Below, piece after piece: positions 1-5,244 of a stretch of 6,369 nucleotides of DNA (position 1 is the first letter of the stretch; each line of letters begins with the position of its first letter). Position numbers and translations under genes: made by a program. The notes below the pieces were generated by a model that was given only the letters and a program-made list of their open reading frames with translations, did not search any database and had not been told where the DNA came from. Source of the stretch: Streptomyces katrae (GTDB taxonomy: Bacteria > Actinomycetota > Actinomycetes > Streptomycetales > Streptomycetaceae); contig NZ_JZWV01001142.1 of the NCBI RefSeq assembly GCF_000966975.1, positions 1 through 6,369 of the forward strand. The letters run 5' to 3'.

Positions 1-42
1 ACAGGGGGCCGGCGGGGGAGACGAGGACCGAGGGGGAGAGCC

Positions 43-1437
43 GTGAGCGGCAACGGCGACGGCGGCGGCAGGGTGCGCGGCTCAGGGCCGGGGCGGGCGG
101 CAGGGGCGGCAGGAGCGGCAGGGGGTGCGCTGCGGCGGTGGACCGGGCCGCTGGTGGGGGCGCGGGCCCGGCTGCGGTGGGTGCACCTGATACTCGGCGG
201 GGCCCTGCTGATGCCCTACCTCCTGCTCGCCCAGGTCGTGGTGGGTGCGGCGGCCGGCGGGGTCAACGTACTGGCCTCCCTCCCGCTCACCCTGCTCTCC
301 TACGCGGCCTCCCTCCCGCTGGTCGCCCTGACCGGGCTGTTCGGGCTGGTACGGCCGCTGTCGGCGACGGCCGCCCGGGCCATGACCGGGGTGCCGGGGG
401 ACCGGCTGGCGGACGGCCCGGCCCGGTCCTGGGCGGCCCGCCGGCGGGCCTCCGCCTGGTGGACCCTGCACCTGGGCATCGGGGCGCTGGTCAGCGGGAT
501 GAGCCTGGCGGTACCGCCCATGGCAGTGGTGCTGATCGTCATGCCCCTCTCCGGAACCCTGCGGGCCTCGGTGTGGGGGACGTACCTGTTCAGCGCGGAG
601 GCCGAGCCCTACCTCTCCCCGCTGCTCGGAGCCGGGCTGCTGGCCGGCCTCGCCGCCGTCTGCGCCGGCGCGGGGGCGCTGCTGGCCCGGCTCGCGCCCG
701 TGCTCCTCGGGCCGACCGCAGCGGACCGGCTGGCCGCCGCCGAGGAACGGGCCGCCGACCTCGCCGTGCGCAACCGGCTGGCCCGCGAGCTGCACGACGC
801 CGTGGGCCACGCCCTCAGCGCCGTCACCCTCCAGGCGGGGGCGGCCCGGCGGGTGCTCGACAGCGACCCGGCGTTCGTCCGCGAGGCGCTCGCCGCGATC
901 GAGGAGACCACCCGGCGCACCGTGGGCGAGCTGGACGCGGTCCTCGGCCTGCTCCGGGACGGGGACCCGGCCCGGGCCGACGCCATGCCCGCCCCGACCC
1001 TGGCCGGCGACCTCGACGGGCTGCTGGCCCGCACCCGGGCCGGCGGCACCGTCCTCACCGCCGAGCAGGACCCCGGACCGGCCGGGGACTGGGCGCAGCT
1101 GCCGGCGATCGCCTCCCGCGAGGCGTACCGGATCGTCCAGGAGGGCCTGAGCAACGCCCTGCGCCACGGCACCGGCCCCATCACCCTGCTGATCCGCGTC
1201 CACACCACCGACGGCTCCCGCGAACTGGAGATCACCATGACCAACCCGCCCGCCCCGCCCCCGCACGCCCACGACGGCGGCCGGCCACGCACCGGCGGAG
1301 GCCGCGGGCTGCGCGGCGCCTCCGAACGGGCCGCCCTCCTCGGCGGCCGCGTCGAGGCCGGACCGCACGGGGAGACCTGGCGGCTGCGGGCCGTCCTGCC
1401 GCTCGGCACCACTACGGCCCCGGGAGGCGGGCGATGA
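43..1437 (+). CDS. Two-component sensor histidine kinase (HisKA_3/NarL-DesK class), membrane-bound
   Basis: A 464-residue sensor kinase expected to autophosphorylate on a histidine and pass the phosphate to the regulator encoded next. The N-terminal ~40 residues are Gly/Ala/Arg-rich and cytoplasmic. Four hydrophobic stretches follow, near residues 47-71, 75-103, 141-169 and 194-222, with little extracytoplasmic sequence, so the signal is probably read in or at the membrane. The layout resembles the actinobacterial 'Sensor' membrane domain, which is inference. The dimerisation/phosphoacceptor block RELHDAVGHALS gives His251; the D252-x3-H256 spacing fits the phosphatase motif of HisKA_3 proteins. 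The HATPase_c domain has its N box around N371 (EGLSNALRH) and a G box at 418-425 (GGGRGLRG). The GTG start at 43 is preceded by a purine-rich AGGGGGAG (31-38). The stop overlaps the next ATG, indicating translational coupling. Family assignment is firm; the signal is unknown. Confidence 0.93.
   Translation: MSGNGDGGGRVRGSGPGRAAGAAGAAGGALRRWTGPLVGARARLRWVHLILGGALLMPYLLLAQVVVGAAAGGVNVLASLPLTLLSYAASLPLVALTGLFGLVRPLSATAARAMTGVPGDRLADGPARSWAARRRASAWWTLHLGIGALVSGMSLAVPPMAVVLIVMPLSGTLRASVWGTYLFSAEAEPYLSPLLGAGLLAGLAAVCAGAGALLARLAPVLLGPTAADRLAAAEERAADLAVRNRLARELHDAVGHALSAVTLQAGAARRVLDSDPAFVREALAAIEETTRRTVGELDAVLGLLRDGDPARADAMPAPTLAGDLDGLLARTRAGGTVLTAEQDPGPAGDWAQLPAIASREAYRIVQEGLSNALRHGTGPITLLIRVHTTDGSRELEITMTNPPAPPPHAHDGGRPRTGGGRGLRGASERAALLGGRVEAGPHGETWRLRAVLPLGTTTAPGGGR
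98..124 (+). repeat. Three 9-bp tandem repeats in the kinase 5' coding region
   Basis: Three consecutive copies of CGGCAGGGG (the middle one CGGCAGGAG) encode the Ala-Ala-Gly run near residues 19-28 of the kinase, before the first membrane segment. The unit is a multiple of three, so copy-number changes would keep the frame. Confidence 0.6.
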
Positions 1438-2099
1438 GCCGGCCGCCGCTGCGCGTGGTCATCGCCGACGACGAGCGGATGGTCCGCACCGCCCTGCGGG
1501 TCATCCTCGACGCCGAGGCCGGACTGGAGGTCGTCGGAGAGGCCGCCACCGGAGCCGAGGCCGTCTCCCTGGTGCGCTCCCTGGCCCCCGACGTCGTCCT
1601 CATGGACGTGCGGATGCCCGAGATCGACGGCATCCGGGCCACCGAGCAGATCCTCGCCACCATGCCCGACCCGCCCAGGATCGTGGTCGTCACCACCTTC
1701 GAGAACGACGACTACGTCTACGACGCGCTGCGCGCGGGCGCCTCCGGCTTCCTCCTCAAGCGCGCCGACCCCGACGAGCTGATCGGCGCGGTCCGGCTGG
1801 TCGCCCGCGGGGACTCCCTGCTCTTCCCCGCGGCCGTCCGCTCCCTGGCCGCCGCCCACGCCGCGGCCGCCCCGCCCGCACCCCCGGCCTGGGCGGCCCG
1901 GCTCACGGACCGGGAGGCCGACGTCCTGCGCCTGATGGCCACCGGACTGTCCAACCACGAGATGAGCGAGCACCTCGGCGTCGGCCCGCAAACGGTCAAG
2001 ACGCACGTGGCGGCCGTCCTCGCCAAGACCGGCTCCCGCGACCGCACCCAGGCGGTCATCGCCGCCTACGAGGGGGGATTCCTGATGAAGAGAACCTGA
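1434..2099 (+). CDS. NarL/FixJ-family response regulator
   Basis: A 221-residue DNA-binding response regulator, the probable partner of the upstream kinase. The receiver domain covers residues ~5-122: acidic pocket D12/D13, phosphoacceptor D58 in VVLMDVRMPEIDG, T87 and K109. An Ala/Pro-rich linker (~140-155) leads to a LuxR/GerE helix-turn-helix domain starting at LTDREADVL (157 onward), with the recognition helix around QTVKTHVAAVLAKTG (186-200). The start was chosen at 1434 because its ATG overlaps the kinase stop (ATGA), GGGAGG lies 6 nt upstream inside the kinase gene, and the receiver domain begins immediately. The same frame is open further upstream but only as an antisense-like Arg/Pro-rich reading of the kinase gene. 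It presumably activates or represses promoters when phosphorylated; the targets are unknown, with the transpeptidase gene 62 bp downstream an obvious candidate. Confidence 0.95.
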   Translation: MSRPPLRVVIADDERMVRTALRVILDAEAGLEVVGEAATGAEAVSLVRSLAPDVVLMDVRMPEIDGIRATEQILATMPDPPRIVVVTTFENDDYVYDALRAGASGFLLKRADPDELIGAVRLVARGDSLLFPAAVRSLAAAHAAAAPPAPPAWAARLTDREADVLRLMATGLSNHEMSEHLGVGPQTVKTHVAAVLAKTGSRDRTQAVIAAYEGGFLMKRT

Positions 2100-2124
2100 G
2101 AAACCGGCCACAATCGGGGCGCAG

Positions 2125-2149
2125 CGGAACGCGCGGGCCCGCCGGAACG
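2125..2149 (+). promoter_or_regulatory. Repeat/palindrome element upstream of the PBP gene, possible ECF-type promoter or regulator site
   Basis: The 62-bp gap between regulator and PBP holds two copies of CGGAACG (2125-2131 and 2143-2149), 18 bp apart, flanking a perfect palindrome GCGGGCCCGC (2133-2142). The first GGAAC (2126-2130) followed after 17 bp by CGTCC (2148-2152) resembles ECF sigma promoters of the GGAAC...CGTC type. Such a promoter would start transcription at or just before the ATG at 2162. The arrangement is seen directly; any promoter or operator role is inference. Confidence 0.3.
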
Positions 2150-2161
2150 TCCTTCTGGGGG

Positions 2162-3610
2162 ATGAACAAGACGATCAGGCGTGCGTCGGTCTTCTGTCTG
2201 CTTCTGGTGCTGGCCCTTTTGGTGCGGGTCACCTGGGTGCAGGCGTACCAAGGCCAGGCCCTCGCAGACAACAAGAACAACCGCCGCAACCTCATCGGGC
2301 AGTACGAGAACCCGCTGGGCAACATCATCGTCGGCGGGACGGCCATCACCGGATCGGAGAAGACGGGCGGCAAGGACTTCGGGTACAAGCGGACCTACAC
2401 GGACGGCCCCCTCTACGCGCCGATCACCGGCTACAGCTCCCAGGCCTTCGGCACGAGCATGCTGGAGGGCGTCTACAAGAACGTCCTCAACGGCTCGGAC
2501 AGCCGCCTGAAGACCGTGATGGACATCCTCACCAACAAGCGGGCCTCCCCGGGCAACGTCCTGACCACCATCGACAAGGACGTGCAGAAGGCCGCCTACG
2601 ACGGCCTCGACGGCAAGCAGGGCGCCGCCGTGGCCATCGACCCGGCGACCGGTGAGATCCTCGCCGTGGTCAACAACCCCTCCTACGACCCGGGCCGGAT
2701 CTCCGGCGCCAACGACAAGGCCGCCTGGGACGAGCTCGCCGCCGACAAGGGCAAGGCCATGGAGAACGTGGCCCTGCGCAAGCCCCAGGCCCCCGGCTCC
2801 ACCTTCAAGCTGGTCACCCTGGCGGCCGCGATCGAGAACGGGCTGGTCACCAGCATCGACCAGCCGACCGGAGTGCCCGGCAACTACACCATCCCCGGCA
2901 CCCGCACGAAGCTGCCCAGCGAGGCCGGTGACGAGGCCTGCAACAACGTCTCCGCCCGCACCGCCCTCAAGCTTTCCTGCAACAACGTCTTCGCGGAGCT
3001 GGCCTCCAAGCTCGGCCAGGACAAGATGCGGGCCATGGCCGAGAAGCTCGGCTTCAACACGCAGATCGACACCCCGGTCCGCACCAACCCGCCGAGCAAG
3101 TACCCGACGAAGAAGCTGTCCGTCGACCAGATCGCGCAGACCGGTATCGGCCAGTTCGACGTCCAGGCCACCCCGCTGCAGATGGCCATGGTGACCTCCG
3201 CCATCGAGAACGGCGGCAAGCTCGCCGCGCCGCACATGGTCTCGGAGGTGACCGACTCCGGCGGCACCGTGCTGGAGAGCTTCAAGGAGCCGAAGACCCA
3301 GCAGGTGATGAACCCGAAGACCGCCTCGATGCTCCAGGACGCCATGCGCACCGTCGCCACCGAGGGCGGCGGCAAGCCCGCACAGGTGGCGGGCGCCGAG
3401 GTCGGCGGCAAGACGGGCACCGCCCAGCGCGGCGTGAACAACAACATCCCGCCCCTCGCCTGGTTCACCTCGTACGGCAAGGCGGGCGGCAAGCAGATCG
3501 CGGTGGCGGTGATGATCGAGAACTCGGACACCGACCGCTCCGAGATCGGCGGCGGCAGGCTGGCCGCGCCGATCGCCCAGAAGATGATGGCGGCGTGGCT
3601 GAAGAAGTAG
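2162..3610 (+). CDS. Penicillin-binding protein, PbpA-like class B transpeptidase
   Basis: A 482-residue D,D-transpeptidase expected to cross-link peptidoglycan outside the membrane. A short basic N-terminus (MNKTIRR) precedes one membrane anchor (~9-28). A PBP-dimer-like region follows (NRRNLIGQYENPLGNIIVGG; TYTDGPLYAPITGYSSQAFG), then the transpeptidase domain from ~130 to the end. The three active-site motifs are intact: S213-T-F-K216 (nucleophile Ser213), S272-C-N274 and K417-T-G419. Length and order match actinobacterial PbpA (about 490 residues). Streptomyces carry several paralogues, so no symbol is given. Unlike the canonical pbpA gene, no SEDS (rodA/ftsW) gene or pknA/B-type kinase gene lies beside it; it follows a two-component system. 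No other in-frame ATG or GTG lies between the regulator stop and 2162. The only purine run (GGGGG, 2157-2161) touches the ATG, so a usual SD is lacking. A terminator follows the stop. Confidence 0.93.
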   Translation: MNKTIRRASVFCLLLVLALLVRVTWVQAYQGQALADNKNNRRNLIGQYENPLGNIIVGGTAITGSEKTGGKDFGYKRTYTDGPLYAPITGYSSQAFGTSMLEGVYKNVLNGSDSRLKTVMDILTNKRASPGNVLTTIDKDVQKAAYDGLDGKQGAAVAIDPATGEILAVVNNPSYDPGRISGANDKAAWDELAADKGKAMENVALRKPQAPGSTFKLVTLAAAIENGLVTSIDQPTGVPGNYTIPGTRTKLPSEAGDEACNNVSARTALKLSCNNVFAELASKLGQDKMRAMAEKLGFNTQIDTPVRTNPPSKYPTKKLSVDQIAQTGIGQFDVQATPLQMAMVTSAIENGGKLAAPHMVSEVTDSGGTVLESFKEPKTQQVMNPKTASMLQDAMRTVATEGGGKPAQVAGAEVGGKTGTAQRGVNNNIPPLAWFTSYGKAGGKQIAVAVMIENSDTDRSEIGGGRLAAPIAQKMMAAWLKK

Positions 3611-3631
3611 CCACCGCCTGAAGGGCCTGCG

Positions 3632-3663
3632 CGCGCCGGGAACCGAACGGGGTTCCCGGCGCG
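3632..3663 (+). terminator. Factor-independent terminator-like hairpin after the PBP gene
   Basis: A perfect 13-bp inverted repeat (3632-3644 with 3651-3663) closes on a 6-nt loop, 22 bp after the PBP stop. There is no clear T-tract, only TTCCCC, which is common for actinobacterial terminators. It ends 11 nt before the acetyltransferase ATG. Confidence 0.75.
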
Positions 3664-3674
3664 TTCCCCATCCC

Positions 3675-4166
3675 ATGATCAGGACCGCACTCCTCGAAGA
3701 TCTGGACGCCATCGCCGCCCTCCACACCCGGGCGCGCGCCACCTACTACCGGGGCCGCATCCCCGAACAGGCCTACGCCGGCGAGGCCGAGCTGGCCCGC
3801 AGCCGCGAGGGCTGGTCCCGTGCGGTGAGACGGACGGAGGCCGAGGGCCGGGTCTTCTGCGCCGAGCGGGACGGGGAGATCACCGGAGTGGCCGCCTACC
3901 TCACCGCCGACGGCGAGACCACCCTCACCCAGCTCCACGTGGACCCCGTCCACTGGCGCCGGGGCACCGGAGCCGCCCTGCACGCCGCCTGCGTCGCCGC
4001 CTGGCGCCGGGCCGGAGTCGAACGGGTCCGCCTGGAGGTCTACGAGCACAACCTCCGCGCCCAGGCCTTCTACGCCTCCCACGGCTGGCGCCCCGACCCC
4101 TCGGCCGTCCCCTCCGGCTCCCACCGCACCCTGTGGCTGGAGGTGGGGGAAGCGTCCGGGGAATGA
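3675..4166 (+). CDS. GNAT family N-acetyltransferase
   Basis: A 163-residue single-domain GNAT protein that should transfer an acetyl group from acetyl-CoA to an amine; the substrate cannot be told. The first strand and helix (MIRTALLEDLDAIAALHTRA) are typical of the fold. Motif A is TQLHVDPVHWRRGTGAAL (85-102), with the acetyl-CoA pyrophosphate loop WRRGTG (94-99); Trp replaces the usual Gln/Arg at its first position, a common variant. Motif B is LEVYEHNLRAQAFYASHGW (120-138), with N126 and Y133 in the usual places. Length is normal for the family. The ATG at 3675 is the only Met and is needed to include strand beta-1, yet no SD precedes it and the preceding gene's terminator hairpin ends 11 nt away, so its expression route is unclear. 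The stop codon overlaps the -35 motif of the next gene's candidate promoter. Confidence 0.88.
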   Translation: MIRTALLEDLDAIAALHTRARATYYRGRIPEQAYAGEAELARSREGWSRAVRRTEAEGRVFCAERDGEITGVAAYLTADGETTLTQLHVDPVHWRRGTGAALHAACVAAWRRAGVERVRLEVYEHNLRAQAFYASHGWRPDPSAVPSGSHRTLWLEVGEASGE

Positions 4167-4185
4167 GACGCGACGGCGAATGGTT
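4160..4185 (+). promoter_or_regulatory. Predicted SigR-type (disulfide stress) promoter for the thiol oxidoreductase gene
   Basis: GGAAT at 4160-4164 is followed after exactly 18 bp by GTT at 4183-4185, matching the published SigR consensus GGAAT-N18-GTT of Streptomyces. The -35 overlaps the acetyltransferase stop codon. Transcription would begin near 4191-4193 and give an ~85-nt leader before the ATG at 4277. The match is short, so chance is possible, but the downstream CxxC oxidoreductase is the kind of gene SigR controls. Confidence 0.55.
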
Positions 4186-4201
4186 GAACCACAAACCGTT
4201 T
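4181..4201. promoter_or_regulatory. Two adjacent odd palindromes, possible operator
   Basis: TGGTTGAACCA (4181-4191) and AAACCGTTT (4193-4201) are perfect palindromes about a central base, side by side in the least GC-rich patch of the intergenic region. They overlap the predicted -10 and start site of the oxidoreductase promoter. A regulator site is possible but unproven. Confidence 0.3.
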
Positions 4202-4204
4202 CGC

Positions 4205-4243
4205 CCGGCGGAACCCCGCCCGAACCGGCGGAACCCCGCCCGA
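4205..4243 (+). repeat. Direct repeat, two 19-bp copies with a 20-bp period
   Basis: Bases 4205-4223 recur exactly at 4225-4243 (CCGGCGGAACCCCGCCCGA), with one base between the copies. The repeat lies between the predicted promoter and the ATG of the oxidoreductase gene, so it would be in the mRNA leader. It looks like a recent duplication. Confidence 0.9.
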
Positions 4244-4276
4244 CCCCCCACCCGGAATCCGGAGAGAAGAAGGATC

Positions 4277-4984
4277 ATGCGCGTCGAGATCTGGAGCGAC
4301 ATCGCCTGCCCCTGGTGCTACATCGGCAAGGCCCGTTTCACGAAGGGGCTGGCCGAGTTCGCGCACCGCGACGAGGTGGAGGTCGTCTACCGCTCCTTCG
4401 AGCTCGACCCCCACGGCGCCAAGGGCGTTACCGCCCCCGTCCTGGAGATGCTCGCCCGCAAGTACGGCCGCACCCTCGAAGAGGCCCGCGGCATGGAGGA
4501 GCACGTCGCCGCCAGCGCCCGAGCCGAGGGGCTGGACTACCGGACCGACGGCCGCGACCACGGCAACACCTTCGACATCCACCGCCTCCTCCACCTCGCC
4601 GCCGCCCGCGGCCGCCAGGTGGAGCTCCTCGACCTCGCCTTCCGGGCGAACTTCGCCGAGGAGCGCTCGGTCTTCGACCCGCAGGTGCTGCTCGACCTCG
4701 CGGTGGAGGCCGGACTGGACGAGGCGGAGGCCCGCGCGGTCCTCGCCGACGACTCCGCCTACGCCGCCGAGGTCCGGGCCGACGAGCGGGAGGCGGCCGA
4801 ACTGGGCGCCAACGCCGTCCCGTTCTTCGTCCTCGACCGCCGCTACGGGATCTCCGGCGGCCAGCCCGCAGAGGTGTTCACCCAGGCCCTGGAGCGGGCC
4901 TGGGCCGGCCGCGAGCTCCCCGAGCCCGCCGCCGACGCAGAGGCCTGCGAGCCCGACGGGGCCTGCGCCGTTCCCCAGGCCTGA
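4277..4984 (+). CDS. DsbA family oxidoreductase, FrnE-like (PF01323-type)
   Basis: A 235-residue thioredoxin-fold protein related to FrnE and the 2-hydroxychromene-2-carboxylate isomerase-like branch of DsbA. The first strand MRVEIWSDIACPWCYIGK carries the active-site pair C11-P-W-C14. A helical insertion follows (~55-165, including GNTFDIHRLLHLA at 96-108). The cis-proline is P182 in GANAVPFFVLDRRYGISGGQP. With both active-site cysteines it should act as a disulfide oxidoreductase or isomerase. There is no signal peptide, so it is predicted cytoplasmic. The Ala/Glu-rich tail carries another pair, C224 and C230 (CEPDGAC). The ATG at 4277 was chosen because the fold starts there and GGAGAG/AAGGA precede it; an upstream in-frame start at 4133 lies inside the acetyltransferase gene and adds only non-homologous sequence. 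The predicted SigR promoter suggests induction by thiol oxidation. Confidence 0.92.
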   Translation: MRVEIWSDIACPWCYIGKARFTKGLAEFAHRDEVEVVYRSFELDPHGAKGVTAPVLEMLARKYGRTLEEARGMEEHVAASARAEGLDYRTDGRDHGNTFDIHRLLHLAAARGRQVELLDLAFRANFAEERSVFDPQVLLDLAVEAGLDEAEARAVLADDSAYAAEVRADEREAAELGANAVPFFVLDRRYGISGGQPAEVFTQALERAWAGRELPEPAADAEACEPDGACAVPQA

Positions 4985-5001
4985 GCAGCCGGCCTCTCGT
5001 C

Positions 5002-5035
5002 CGGGGCGCCCGCGTACCCCGTACCGGGCGCCCCG
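5002..5035 (+). terminator. Strong terminator hairpin after the DsbA-like gene
   Basis: An 11-bp perfect inverted repeat (CGGGGCGCCCG at 5002-5012 with 5025-5035) begins 17 nt after the stop. Inside it, GTAC (5014-5017) can pair with GTAC (5021-5024), extending the stem past a bulged C. No T-tract follows. Confidence 0.75.
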
Positions 5036-5108
5036 CGGCCGTGACCCGCACCTTCCGCAGGCCCGGACGGCCGGACCCGCTCGCCGCGCCGCCCCCGCGT
5101 CCCGGCCG

Positions 5109-5114
5109 TAGGCT
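5109..5114 (+). promoter_or_regulatory. Possible -10 element (TAGGCT) upstream of the nuclease gene
   Basis: TAGGCT fits the TANNNT -10 form common in Streptomyces housekeeping promoters, but no recognisable -35 hexamer lies 16-19 bp upstream. It would give a leader of roughly 120 nt. A 14-bp perfect palindrome (CGTGCGCGCGCACG, 5118-5131) covers the expected start site. The rest of the 4985-5244 gap shows no gene that I can support. Confidence 0.3.
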
Positions 5115-5221
5115 GGACGTGCGCGCGCACGCCGGCGTCGGCCTGCTCGCAGGGGGCACTTCCCGGCCGCAGCTGGGGGCGCGTCAGTTCACTTCGGCTT
5201 CACCCCGCTCGGGGCACCCGA

Positions 5222-5238
5222 CTCCTTTACGGAAGGAG
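5222..5238 (+). promoter_or_regulatory. Hairpin sequestering the nuclease ribosome binding site
   Basis: CTCCTT (5222-5227) is perfectly complementary to the Shine-Dalgarno AAGGAG (5233-5238), with a 5-nt loop TACGG; a further T-G pair is possible. The SD sits 6 nt before the ATG at 5245. Folding would hide the whole SD, which suggests lowered or conditional translation. Pairing is seen in the sequence; function is inferred. Confidence 0.5.
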
Positions 5239-5244
5239 ACCCCG

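Noticed and set aside
1..42. Promoter or end of a preceding gene at the left edge
   Set aside because: Only 42 bases are visible; apart from the kinase SD nothing can be assigned.
138..1433. Open frame running through the kinase gene into the response regulator, as if a large fusion
   Set aside because: The upstream part is an Arg/Pro/Gly-rich out-of-frame reading of the kinase gene. The regulator has its own ATG with an SD and ATGA overlap at 1434.
82..2111. Long minus-strand open frames opposite the kinase and regulator (82-1368, 609-2111)
   Set aside because: Low-complexity Gly/Arg/Ser proteins with no recognisable domain; long antisense frames are a normal by-product of GC-biased third positions.
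2086..2114. TGAAGA-N17-CACAAT as a housekeeping promoter for the PBP gene
   Set aside because: Only partial matches to both hexamers, and the -35 lies in the end of the regulator gene; too weak to list.
2066..3742. 558-codon minus-strand open frame opposite the PBP gene
   Set aside because: It mirrors the PBP codons, has no recognisable motif, and the plus strand holds a complete PBP with all three active-site motifs.
4133..4276. Upstream extension of the DsbA-like protein by 48 residues
   Set aside because: It starts inside the acetyltransferase gene, crosses the predicted promoter and direct repeat, and encodes Pro/Arg-rich sequence; the thioredoxin fold begins at 4277 with an SD before it.
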